From Pseudomonas putida (GTDB lineage Bacteria; Pseudomonadota; Gammaproteobacteria; Pseudomonadales; Pseudomonadaceae), in assembly GCF_001941965.1 (NCBI RefSeq), contig NZ_MKZO01000045.1, forward strand, positions 1 through 35,965: DNA of 35,965 bases, in the 5' to 3' direction. The position numbers were made by a program, and so were the translations under genes. Under the pieces are notes generated by a model. It saw only the letters and a list, made by a program, of their open reading frames with translations. It did no database searches and was not told the DNA's origin. Below are positions 25,383 through 32,985 of the stretch, one piece after another (the stretch's first letter is position 1; every line of letters begins with the position of its first letter).

Positions 25383-26020
25383 AGTGATTCGGCGCTGACG
25401 AATGACGCTGGCAGACCCCGTCAGAGGTTAAAGCGCGGGCAGCCGCCCCCGCACCGAAGTGCGGCGTTGGCTTGCCTTATGACTTGAAGCATGGGTATCT
25501 ACGCATCTTTTGAGGTGAGAAGGCCCGTCAGTAGATCGCATCAGGGCTAACAGGTGCTCATGACTTTTCTGGCGCCCTTGAGATCGAGCGCCGCCCGCGC
25601 GGCGCATCGCTGTGTATGACGATGTTCTTGCAGCGCCCTCAAGATCGAGCGCCGTCCGCACGGCGCATCGCTGGCAAGCCAGCTCCCACATTTGTTGCAA
25701 CGTACCTATGCCTGACAGGCCATAGTGATCGCCTTGTTAGTACGACGCGATACCGCGTCGTACCCAACAGCCTCCCCGCTATATATCGCCGAACATCCAA
25801 AGGCTGGCAGCGGAGATCTCACAGGCCATGGCGCGTTGCAACAAATGTGGGAGCTGCGGTTCGGCGGTCCGACTTGCCAGCGATGCGCCGCGCGGGCGGC
25901 GCTCGATCTGGAGAACGCTGGAGATCCATCGGCATGCGCCTGGCGGCCATCATGCGATCTCTCGACAAGCGCCCCGGGGTCACCACTGATCTTCGGAAAA
26001 GATGTGTAGCTACCCATAGA
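25383..26020. repeat. REP cluster: large inverted pair around a palindrome
   Basis: A gene-free stretch of 638 bp. Copy A at about 25571-25612 is partial. Copy B at 25631-25702 contains ATCGCTGGCAAGCCAGCTCC. Copy C at 25834-25920 is the reverse complement of B apart from a 17-bp segment (GCGGTTCGGCGGTCCGA) that replaces GG. Midway, 25740-25763 is a palindrome with 10-bp arms (GTACGACGCG / CGCGTCGTAC). The cluster separates the plus-strand hydrolase gene from the minus-strand pxp operon and can end transcription from both. Confidence 0.85.
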
Positions 26021-26995
26021 TCAGGAAGGGAACAGCGCACTCAGGCAGCCGAGCTTCTTCTTGTAGGAACGTCGGGCCTGCAGCGCCTCGTCCAGGGTCA
26101 CCGCGATAAAACGCGCCTTCTGGTTGGGCTGCATCTGGCCGATCAGATCGAGGTCAGCACTGATCACCGTACCGATCATCGCGTAGCCGCCCCCGGACAC
26201 CGCATCGCGGTGCAGCACGATGGGCTCGAGCCCGGCCGGCACCTGGATCGAGCCGATCGGGTAGCAGCTGTCGACGATGTTCGACGGATCGGAGCCGGCG
26301 CCGAACGGCTGCTCGCGCGGCTGGAAGCTCAGCGGGCTGCCACCCTTGAAGCGATAGCCAATGCGATCCGCCTCCGAACCGACGGTCCAGGCTTCGGCAA
26401 AGAAGCTGTCCGCCGCCGCCGCAGTCAACCGCTCGTAGTACAGCCCCGGCACCACCCGCAGGACGATCTCCCCGCCCAGCGACTGACGCAACGCCATCGG
26501 CAGGCTCGCCCCGACACACCCCTTGCCGCTGGCGACGCCTACCGGCAGTTCATCTCCAGCCGCCAGCCGGCGCCCCTGAAAACCACCCAGCGCCCCCAGT
26601 GCGTAGGTGGACCGACTGCCGAGCACCAGCGGCACATCGATACCGCCGGCCACCGCCAGATACGCCCGCGCCCCGGCCTTGGGGAAATCGAAGCGCAGCA
26701 CTTGCCCGGCCTTCACCTCGAAGGCGGTATCCAGGTGCATGTCCACGCCATCGACCTTCGGGGTCATCTGCGCGCCACAGACCGCCACCAGCGCATCTTG
26801 GTGGAACTCCAGCTCCGGCCCCAGCAACGTGCACTCCAGCGCCGCCGAGTTGGCCGGATTGCCGACCAGCTGGTTGGCGGCGCTCAGGGCGTACTGGTCC
26901 AGCGCCCCGGAAGGCGGGATGCCCAGGTGGTAGTAGCCTTCGCGGCCGAGGTCCTGCACCGAGGTGGCCAGGCCGGGTTTGAGTACCTTGATCAT
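26021..26995 (-). CDS. pxpC: 5-oxoprolinase subunit C / biotin-dependent carboxyltransferase family (AHS2)
   Basis: A 324-aa protein of the KipA/AHS2 family. Typical motifs are LATSVQDLGREGYYHLGIPP at residues 9-28, SGALDQYALSAANQLVGNP, AGGIDVPLVLGSRSTY and GGYAMIGTVISADLDLIGQM near the end. In PxpABC it works with PxpB to cleave 5-oxoproline with ATP; in urea carboxylase the same domain pair is the carboxyltransferase. Here the gene overlaps pxpB (ATGA) and follows biotin carboxylase and BCCP genes, so a carboxyltransferase role is equally possible. It is the last gene of the operon, before the REP cluster. Confidence 0.92.
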   Translation of the reverse strand: MIKVLKPGLATSVQDLGREGYYHLGIPPSGALDQYALSAANQLVGNPANSAALECTLLGPELEFHQDALVAVCGAQMTPKVDGVDMHLDTAFEVKAGQVLRFDFPKAGARAYLAVAGGIDVPLVLGSRSTYALGALGGFQGRRLAAGDELPVGVASGKGCVGASLPMALRQSLGGEIVLRVVPGLYYERLTAAAADSFFAEAWTVGSEADRIGYRFKGGSPLSFQPREQPFGAGSDPSNIVDSCYPIGSIQVPAGLEPIVLHRDAVSGGGYAMIGTVISADLDLIGQMQPNQKARFIAVTLDEALQARRSYKKKLGCLSALFPS

Positions 26996-27864
26996 GCCAG
27001 CACCTCCTGCAGCGACTTGGGATAACCGACCGGGTCGGCAAGGAACGCATCGAGCGAGAACTCCACCGCACGGATGCGCAGGTCGAAGCGCCCGGCTTCG
27101 ACCTCGGCGACAGCGTGGTCATAGGCTTCGCGGTCCATCGGCTTGAACTGCACGATGTCACCGGGACGGAAGAACACCATGTGCTCCTTCAGGTACGCCA
27201 GGTGCTGCTGCGGGTCGTAGATCGGCGCCGGGGTGACGCCGAACATCTGGTAGCCACCGGCGCCACGCACCGAGTAGATGCAACCGAAGCAGCCGCCATG
27301 GCCCAGGGTCAGTTTCGGCGTGTCGGTACGCGGCCGCAGGTACTTGGGCACCTGCAACTGGCGTTCGCGCTCGACCATCTGGAACATGAACGGCAGGCCC
27401 GCGACGAAGCCCACCATCGACACGAACCACGGCGCGCCACTGTGGGCGGCGATGAACGCCTCGACGTCGGCCAGGCCGTTGATACGCGCGGCGTACTCCA
27501 GGTCCGTGGCGCTCGGGTCCTGGTGGCGGTCGCGAAAGCGCATCAAGGTTTCGTGGGTCCAGGGATCGTTGTAGAGCACCGGAATCTCGATGATCCGCGT
27601 GTGCAGGGTGCGCTCGGCCACGGCTTCGGCCTCGGCGCCCTTCACCGCTTCAAGCAGATCGGCCGGCGCGATGCGATCCGGATCGAAACGGATCTGGAAC
27701 GAGGCGTTGGCCAGGCACACGTCGAGCACGCCATCGAGGGCCAGACGCTCCACCGCACGGGTCACCGCCATGCCCTTGAAGAAGGCTTCAAGGGACATGC
27801 TGTCGCTGACCTCGGCAAACAGATGTTCGTCGGCGCCAAAGCTGTAGCGAATCGGACTGCTCAT
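26992..27864 (-). CDS. pxpB: 5-oxoprolinase subunit B / allophanate hydrolase subunit 1 family (AHS1)
   Basis: A 290-aa protein of the KipI/AHS1 family, longer than the roughly 220-aa B. subtilis and E. coli types. The extra length is at the N-terminus and within the middle (YNDPWTHETLMRFRDRHQDP). Conserved features are ALDGVLDVCLANASFQIRFD, then FVAGLPFMFQM, KLTLGHGGCFGCIYSVRGAG GYQMFG, and PGDIVQFKPMD. This longer form resembles the AHS1 domain of urea-carboxylase-type enzymes. It overlaps the biotin carboxylase stop (27861-27864) and the pxpC start (ATGA), so the subunits are probably made in equal amounts. Confidence 0.9.
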   Translation of the reverse strand: MSSPIRYSFGADEHLFAEVSDSMSLEAFFKGMAVTRAVERLALDGVLDVCLANASFQIRFDPDRIAPADLLEAVKGAEAEAVAERTLHTRIIEIPVLYNDPWTHETLMRFRDRHQDPSATDLEYAARINGLADVEAFIAAHSGAPWFVSMVGFVAGLPFMFQMVERERQLQVPKYLRPRTDTPKLTLGHGGCFGCIYSVRGAGGYQMFGVTPAPIYDPQQHLAYLKEHMVFFRPGDIVQFKPMDREAYDHAVAEVEAGRFDLRIRAVEFSLDAFLADPVGYPKSLQEVLA

Positions 27865-29234
27865 GCTTCACCTCCGCTGCGGCGCTCGGCCAGCCAGGTT
27901 TCCAGGGTGCCGGTGTGGAAGTCGGCGCTGTGCAACCAGGGTTGCTCCAGCAGTTCGCCGTGCAAGGCCAGGGTGCTGGCCATGCCGCTGAGCGTGGTCT
28001 GCTCGACCGCCGATCGCGCACGGGCCAGGGCTTCGCTGCGATCACGGCCATGGACGATCAGCTTGGCCAGCAGCGAGTCATAGTACGGTGGCACGCGGTA
28101 GCCTTCATACAGATGGCTGTCGACCCGCACGCCCTCGCCTTGCGGCCAGTTCAGCGCTTGCACGAGGCCCGGGCTGGGGAAGAAATCCCGCGCCGGATCC
28201 TCGGCATTCAGGCGCATCTGCAGGGCCGCGCCGTTGAGCCTGATATCGCTTTGCTTGAGCCCCAGTGGCTCGCCGCCCGCAATGCGCAACATGGCCTGGA
28301 CCAGATCGATACCGGTGATCAGCTCGCTGACCGGATGTTCTACCTGGATCCGCGTGTTCATCTCGATGAAGAAAAACTCGCCGGTGGCGTCGTCGTACAG
28401 ATATTCGAGGGTGCCGGCACCCTGATAGCCTAGCGCCTCGGTCAGGCGTACGGCGCTGGCGCACAGGGCCTCGCGCTGCTGCGCATCGAGGACCGGCGAC
28501 GGCGCCTCTTCGAAGATCTTCTGCCGACGGCGTTGCAGCGAACACTCGCGCTCGAACAGGTGCACCGCCTGCTTGCCGTCACCCAGCACCTGCACTTCGA
28601 TATGCCGGGCCTTGCCGATGAAGCGCTCCAGATACACCGCGCCATTGCCAAAGGCGGCCTGGGCTTCGCGCTGGGAACGGGGGAATTCTTCGCTTAACTG
28701 TTGCGGGTTTTCCGCCAAGCGGATGCCGCGCCCGCCGCCTCCGGCCGAGGCCTTGATCAACAGCGGGAAGCCGACCGACTCGGCGGCCTTGAGCGCCGCT
28801 TGCACATCGAACAGTTCACCGGGGGAACCGGGCACCACCGGCACGCCCGCGGCTTGCGCGGTGCGCCGGGCTTCGGCCTTGTTGCCCATGCGCCGGATGG
28901 TCTCGGGGGACGGTCCGACGAAGATCGCCCCGGCGGCCAGCACCGCCTCGGCGAACTCGGCGTTTTCCGAAAGAAAGCCGTAGCCGGGGTGGACCGCGTC
29001 GGCCCCGGTGGCCTTCAGGGCACCGAGCAAGGCCTCGACATTGAGGTAGCTCTTGTCGGCGCGGGCCGGGCCGAGGATGTGCACTTCGTCGGCCATGCGC
29101 GCGGCCTGGGAATCCACGTCTGCTTCGCTGCACGCCGCAACGGTGGGAATCCCCAGCGCTTTCGCGGCACGAATGATGCGCACGGCGATCTCGCCACGGT
29201 TGGCGACCAGCAATTTACCAATGCCTTGAGTCAT
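27861..29234 (-). CDS. biotin carboxylase (AccC-like), operon-specific
   Basis: A 457-aa ATP-grasp enzyme that carboxylates biotin on BCCP. Domains in order: the N-terminal fold (KLLVANRGEIAVRIIRAAKA), ATP-grasp with the glycine loop KASAGGGGRGIRLAE, catalytic EMNTRIQVEHPVSE, and the C-terminal domain (LQMRLNAEDPARDFFPSPG). Length fits AccC (about 449). It is probably not the housekeeping copy, because it lies between a divergent small BCCP and pxpB. I chose the ATG at 29234 with GAGG 8 nt upstream; the ATG at 29240 is too close to that site. It follows the BCCP stop by 10 bp and overlaps pxpB. Confidence 0.92.
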   Translation of the reverse strand: MTQGIGKLLVANRGEIAVRIIRAAKALGIPTVAACSEADVDSQAARMADEVHILGPARADKSYLNVEALLGALKATGADAVHPGYGFLSENAEFAEAVLAAGAIFVGPSPETIRRMGNKAEARRTAQAAGVPVVPGSPGELFDVQAALKAAESVGFPLLIKASAGGGGRGIRLAENPQQLSEEFPRSQREAQAAFGNGAVYLERFIGKARHIEVQVLGDGKQAVHLFERECSLQRRRQKIFEEAPSPVLDAQQREALCASAVRLTEALGYQGAGTLEYLYDDATGEFFFIEMNTRIQVEHPVSELITGIDLVQAMLRIAGGEPLGLKQSDIRLNGAALQMRLNAEDPARDFFPSPGLVQALNWPQGEGVRVDSHLYEGYRVPPYYDSLLAKLIVHGRDRSEALARARSAVEQTTLSGMASTLALHGELLEQPWLHSADFHTGTLETWLAERRSGGEA

Positions 29235-29244
29235 GCTCATGCCC

Positions 29245-29490
29245 TCACGCGTCTTGAAGTGTGGCGATGACCTGACCCGGCTCCGCCGGATCACCGTCCT
29301 CGACCAGGAACGCGTCCAGGCGCCCTGCCATGCCGGCGGTCAGTTCGGAAAACTGCTTCATGACCTCGATCAGGCCGATTACCGTGTCGGCACTGACGTC
29401 GGCACCGGCCTCGACGTAGTTCGGCGAGTCCGGGGTGGCCTTGCGGTAGAACGTCCCCGGCAACGGGGTGATGACTGTGTGCTGCGCCAT
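29245..29490 (-). CDS. small biotin carboxyl carrier protein
   Basis: An 81-aa biotinyl domain without the long linker of AccB. The biotin-accepting lysine is K45 in the motif IEVMKQF, a variant of the usual AMKM with V for A and Q for M. The PLPGTFYRKATPDSP start is typical of short BCCPs near AHS1/AHS2 genes. It would carry carboxybiotin from the adjacent biotin carboxylase to a carboxyltransferase, here most likely the PxpB/PxpC-like pair. A Shine-Dalgarno AGAGGA stands 6 nt upstream of the ATG. Confidence 0.9.
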   Translation of the reverse strand: MAQHTVITPLPGTFYRKATPDSPNYVEAGADVSADTVIGLIEVMKQFSELTAGMAGRLDAFLVEDGDPAEPGQVIATLQDA

Positions 29491-29585
29491 GTCTGTTCCT
29501 CTTGGAATAGTTGTAGAAAGGCAGGCAAAAAAATCGATGTATCGGGTAAACCCTGGCGTCTGCGTGCCAGGTGTCTTCGCTTGCG

Positions 29586-30344
29586 TTATCGCGGTGCGCG
29601 CACCTTGATTCCCGCGCCATCGAGCGCTGTGCGGGTGGCCTCGACCAGCGCCAGGGCGCCGGGTGTATCGCTGTGCAGACAGATGGAATCGAAGGCGATC
29701 GGCAGGTCCTCGCCCTCCACCGTGCGCACCACGCCTTCCTGGCAGGCACGCAGCACCCGCGCAGCGACCTGCGCCGGGTCGTAGCCACGCACATTGCGGG
29801 TGAAGACGATGGAGCCGCTAAGGTCGTATTCGCGGTCGGCGTAGAACTCGCGGATCACCGGTTGGCCGAGCTCCGTGGCGATCCGCCAGATCACCGAACC
29901 GGGCATGCAATACAGCAGCAGTTCGGGCTCCAGGCGCTGCAGGTTTTCCACCAGCAAACGCGCGGTTTCCTCGTCCCGGGCCAGGTGCATGTACAGCGCA
30001 CCGTGGGGCTTGATGTGCTGCAGGGCCACGCCTTGAACCCGGGCGAGTTCACGCAGGGCGCCCAGTTGATAGAGCATGTCGTCCACCAGCTCCTGGGCCG
30101 GTGCATTGATATGGCGGCGACCGAACCCGACCAGGTCGCGAAAGCCCGGATGCGCACCGACGGCCACGCCCAGGCGCTTGGCCTGCTCGACTGTACGGCG
30201 CATGGTGCCGGGGTCGCCGGCATGGAAACCGGTGGCGATGTTGGCCGAACTGATAAAGCCCATCAGCTCATTGTCCACCCCGTCGCCGATGGTCCACGGA
30301 CCGAAGCCTTCGCCCATGTCCGAGTTGAAATCTACTGCCTGCAT
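29586..30344 (-). CDS. pxpA: 5-oxoprolinase subunit A (LamB/YcsF family)
   Basis: A 252-aa protein of the LamB/YcsF family, which opens lactam rings together with PxpB and PxpC. Motifs are VDFNSDMGEGFG (residues 4-15), GFHAGDP with H41, GAHPGFRDLVGFGRR with H65, and IKPHGALYMHL; these histidines and acids form the likely metal and substrate pocket. I chose the ATG at 30344 (MQAVDFNSD) with CAGGAG about 8 nt upstream; an upstream start would add 13 residues. It is the first gene of a five-gene minus-strand operon, divergent from a LysR regulator. The substrate may be 5-oxoproline or another lactam or cyclic amide. Confidence 0.92.
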   Translation of the reverse strand: MQAVDFNSDMGEGFGPWTIGDGVDNELMGFISSANIATGFHAGDPGTMRRTVEQAKRLGVAVGAHPGFRDLVGFGRRHINAPAQELVDDMLYQLGALRELARVQGVALQHIKPHGALYMHLARDEETARLLVENLQRLEPELLLYCMPGSVIWRIATELGQPVIREFYADREYDLSGSIVFTRNVRGYDPAQVAARVLRACQEGVVRTVEGEDLPIAFDSICLHSDTPGALALVEATRTALDGAGIKVRAPR

Positions 30345-30428
30345 GACACTTGCTCCTGACGCTTGTGACTTCATGCAGACCACGTTAGATTCCGGCCAAC
30401 CCCTTGGGAAGATCTATTATCAGAGGGC

Positions 30429-30450
30429 GTATCTTCTGAAAAACAGATAC
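30429..30450. promoter_or_regulatory. candidate LysR operator between lysR and pxpA
   Basis: GTATCT at 30429-30434 and AGATAC at 30445-30450 form a perfect inverted repeat with a 10-bp spacer and a T-N11-A core, as in LysR sites. It ends 19 bp before the lysR ATG and 85 bp upstream of the pxpA start. Confidence 0.45.
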
Positions 30451-30469
30451 CCCATCACATGGAGTCTGC

Positions 30470-31387
30470 ATGTCACTGACCTTGCGCCAGGTTCGCTATT
30501 TCGTCGCCACGGCGGAAATCGGGCAGATATCCCAGGCGGCGATTCATCTGAATATTTCCCAGTCGGCGGTGACCACCGCGATCAAGGAGCTGGAGGGCCT
30601 GCTCGGCACGCTGCTGTTCCAGCGCTCGGCCCAGGGCATGAGCCTGACCGATGCCGGGCGGCACTTTCTCAATCGGGCCTACGTGATCCTGCGCAGCGTC
30701 GACGACGCCCTCAACAGCCCGCTGCCGGATGTTCGCGCCAGTGGCCTGTTGCGGGTCGCGGCCAGCTACACGGTGCTCGGCTACTTCCTGCCGCACCACC
30801 TGCAACGCCTGGAGCACTGGTACCCCGACGTGACCATCGACGTGCACGAACGGGAGCGCCAGGCCATCGAGCAAGGCTTGCTGGAAAGCGAGTTCGACAT
30901 GGCGGTGGTGCTCACCTCGAACCTCACCCACCCGGACATCGTCTCGGAAACCCTGTTCAACTCCGAACGCCGGCTATGGCTGCCCAGCCACCACCCGCTG
31001 TGCGAACGCTCGGCGGTGAGCCTGGCCGATGTCACCCGCGAGCCCTTCATCCTGCTGACCGTCGACGAAGCCGAACAAAGCGCCATGCGCTACTGGGAAC
31101 ATGCCCACCAGCAGCCCAATGTGCGGGTGCGCACCAGCTCGGTGGAAGCGGTGCGCAGCATGGTGGCCAACGGCAGCGGCGTAGCGATCCTCTCCGACCT
31201 GGTGCACCGGCCCTGGTCGCTGGAGGGCAAGCGCATCGAGACGGTGACCATCACCGACAAGGTCACCCCCATGAGCGTCGGCCTGGCCTGGCATCGCGAG
31301 CGGGAATTCACTCCGGCGATGCATGCGTTCCGTAATTACTTCCATGATGCGTTTCTGGCGCCGCAGCAGCTTTCTGCACGGCGCTGA
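30470..31387 (+). CDS. LysR-family regulator, likely controls the pxp/carboxylase operon
   Basis: A 305-aa regulator. Winged helix-turn-helix at residues 1-60 (GQISQAAIHLNISQSAVTTA, LFQRSAQGMSLTDAGRHFL). The effector-binding part begins about residue 88 (ASGLLRVAASYTVLGYFLPH). The first helix-turn-helix has Q for the more common S at position 20, a variant seen in some subgroups. The gene has GGAG 7 nt before its ATG and is divergent from pxpA over 125 bp, with an inverted repeat between them. It ends 11 bp before the convergent Lrp gene. The inducer is presumably the lactam or amide used by the operon. Confidence 0.9.
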   Translation: MSLTLRQVRYFVATAEIGQISQAAIHLNISQSAVTTAIKELEGLLGTLLFQRSAQGMSLTDAGRHFLNRAYVILRSVDDALNSPLPDVRASGLLRVAASYTVLGYFLPHHLQRLEHWYPDVTIDVHERERQAIEQGLLESEFDMAVVLTSNLTHPDIVSETLFNSERRLWLPSHHPLCERSAVSLADVTREPFILLTVDEAEQSAMRYWEHAHQQPNVRVRTSSVEAVRSMVANGSGVAILSDLVHRPWSLEGKRIETVTITDKVTPMSVGLAWHREREFTPAMHAFRNYFHDAFLAPQQLSARR

Positions 31388-31398
31388 GGGCGCAATGG

Positions 31399-31845
31399 TC
31401 AGGCTTGCCGAACGGGTCGTTCAAGTGCGCGTGGAGGGATTGGGGTGGACATCACGATGGAGGTTCGCGTCTCTCCGTAGAGGTTGATCTTTTCGATCAG
31501 CCGCTCGAGGTCGCCCATGCTGGCGGCGACTACGCGGAAGATGTAGGAGTCGGCGCCGGTGATGTGCTGGCATTCCAGGACTTCCGGGATCGACTGCAGC
31601 AGCTTGAGGAATTTGGCTTTGGCAGGTTGGGGGACGGTCATGGCCAACATTGCGCTGACCTGGTAACCGGCCGCCACCGGGTTGATCCGGGCTGCGTAGC
31701 CCTCGATTACGCCCTCTTCCTCCAGGCGCTTGACGCGTTCGGTGACGGCTGGCACCGAGAGGTGCACGTGCCGGGCAAGCTCGGTGTAGGTCATGCGGCC
31801 GTTGCTTTGGAGGCGGCCGAGGATTTTCCAGTCGATGTCGTCCAT
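31399..31845 (-). CDS. Lrp/AsnC-family regulator
   Basis: A 148-aa regulator. The N-terminal helix-turn-helix (residues 1-60) reads DDIDWKILGRLQSNGRMTYT and LSVPAVTERVKRLEEEGVIE. The C-terminal RAM domain, which binds amino acids and forms octamers, reads AMLAMTVPQPAKAKFLKLLQ and ECQHITGADSYIFRVVAASM. I chose the ATG at 31845 with AAGG upstream; an earlier in-frame start would add 23 atypical residues. It is divergent from a LysE-family exporter, a common pairing in which the regulator senses an amino acid and switches on its export. Confidence 0.93.
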   Translation of the reverse strand: MDDIDWKILGRLQSNGRMTYTELARHVHLSVPAVTERVKRLEEEGVIEGYAARINPVAAGYQVSAMLAMTVPQPAKAKFLKLLQSIPEVLECQHITGADSYIFRVVAASMGDLERLIEKINLYGETRTSIVMSTPIPPRALERPVRQA

Positions 31846-31882
31846 ATGCCTTAATTCCTTAGGTGAAGCTTGAATATTCCTT

Positions 31883-31926
31883 GGAAAATGCATTCTGCGC
31901 AATGGAGCGGACATCTACCATTTTCC
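31883..31926. promoter_or_regulatory. inverted repeat in the lrp-lysE intergenic region
   Basis: GGAAAATG (31883-31890) and CATTTTCC (31919-31926) form a perfect 8-bp inverted repeat about 36 bp apart, center to center. It lies between the divergent starts and could be an operator for the Lrp-family protein. Confidence 0.35.
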
Positions 31927-31958
31927 CGTCACCAAATGGGTATTGTCCGGAGAGGGTT

Positions 31959-32714
31959 ATGTTGTTCGTTAAATCGCTTGTCATTGGATTTTCAATTGCT
32001 GCACCTGTGGGGCCGATTGGGTTGCTCTGTGTTCAGCGCTGCCTGAAACGGGGGTTTCGCTCGGGGCTGGCGACGGGGCTTGGGGCTGCTAGTGCGGATA
32101 CGGTTTATGGGTTTCTGGGGGCGGTTGGGGTTACCGGGATTGCCGTTTCTGCGCCTTCGTTGGCGGTCTTTCTCAAGGTGGTTGGAGGGGCGTTTCTGGT
32201 GTGGTTGGCGTGGAGTATTGCTCGGGATGCTTTGAAGCCTAAGCAGGCGGCGGAGGTGGGAGCTACTGCGGCGGTTACCCGTGATTTTCTGACGGCGTTT
32301 GGTTTAACGCTGTCCAACCCGATGACCATATTGGCGTTCATTGCCATCTTTGCTGCGCTGGATCCGTTGTCTGCTGGGCACCAGTTGGAAGGTAGAGCGC
32401 TGTGGGTTGCCACGCTGTCGATGCTTGCCGGGGTGTTTTTGGGGTCTGCTGCGTGGTGGGTGTGTTTGAGCGGGGTTACGGCGGTGTTGCGTAAGAGGAT
32501 GTCTGTTTCGTTTATGCGGGGGATTTCTGGGGTTTCTGCTGTGGTTATTGGTACCTTTGGTTTGGTCCAGGTATTTACAGGATTGCGCGACGTCTTCTGC
32601 CGACTCGGTCCGGGTAGGAGCTGGCTTGCCTGCGATGGACCGCAAGGCGGTCCCAAAAAGACCTGTATCTTTGGGGAAGGCAGACAACGACCCATAGCCG
32701 TCGTTCGCAACTGA
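31959..32714 (+). CDS. LysE-family amino-acid exporter with an unusual C-terminal tail
   Basis: A 251-aa membrane protein with about six helices. The LysE/RhtB signature is GFSIAAPVGPIGLLCVQRCL at residues 8-28, and the loop motif GLTLSNPMTILAFIAIFAAL is at about 120-140. It exports amino acids or related compounds. The normal protein would end around FGLVQVFTGLRDVF (residue 210). The last ~40 residues are encoded by a REP-like repeat and intergenic relic sequence (from about 32600), so the native stop has been lost or displaced. I chose the ATG at 31959 with GGAGAGG directly upstream. TTG and GGG codons are frequent, as in fdhE. Confidence 0.88.
   Translation: MLFVKSLVIGFSIAAPVGPIGLLCVQRCLKRGFRSGLATGLGAASADTVYGFLGAVGVTGIAVSAPSLAVFLKVVGGAFLVWLAWSIARDALKPKQAAEVGATAAVTRDFLTAFGLTLSNPMTILAFIAIFAALDPLSAGHQLEGRALWVATLSMLAGVFLGSAAWWVCLSGVTAVLRKRMSVSFMRGISGVSAVVIGTFGLVQVFTGLRDVFCRLGPGRSWLACDGPQGGPKKTCIFGEGRQRPIAVVRN
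32613..32656. repeat. REP-like element inside the lysE 3' end
   Basis: GGTAGGAGCTGGCTTGCCTG is a Pseudomonas REP core, followed by the hairpin GGACCGCAAGGCGGTCC at 32637-32653. It lies within the reading frame of the LysE-family gene. Confidence 0.75.
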
Positions 32715-32985
32715 CCGCTAACGACCCATACCGGTCGTTGGCCGAGGTCGGCTAACGGCCAGAAGCGGAAGCTGATCAGGCACGACATCGGGAGTTGAAG
32801 CCAGCAGGCGTGAGCGCTAGCCTCGCACCAAGGGTGATTCTCCAATTCTCCCTCCCGCCTTGCAGTGCTTTTTTGCCCAAGCCACTGCTTAGAAGCCTGT
32901 TTCAGGGTAAAGTATGGGCATGGGGCATTGCTCGACGTATCACTCATACTAGCAATCCAGCAGTAATCAGGTCGGAAGGGACAAC
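32715..32985. other. 271-bp gene-free region with relic repeat
   Basis: The first part continues a relic (about 32690-32765, with ACGACCCAT twice followed by a GTCGTT-type half) of a short repeat that is partly coding in lysE. The rest shows no gene. The pseudogene that follows has a good GGAAGGG ribosome site. Confidence 0.5.

Noticed and set aside
25383..26020. CRISPR array in the repeat-rich region
   Set aside because: The repeats are inverted REP units of different length, not regularly spaced direct repeats with unique spacers.
25616..27025. A 469-codon plus-strand frame across the REP cluster and pxpC
   Set aside because: It begins in REP repeats and runs antisense to pxpC; the protein is Arg/His/Gln-rich without any domain.
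29234..29490. Housekeeping accB-accC of fatty acid synthesis
   Set aside because: The BCCP is only 81 aa without the AccB linker, and the genes sit between pxpA and pxpB.
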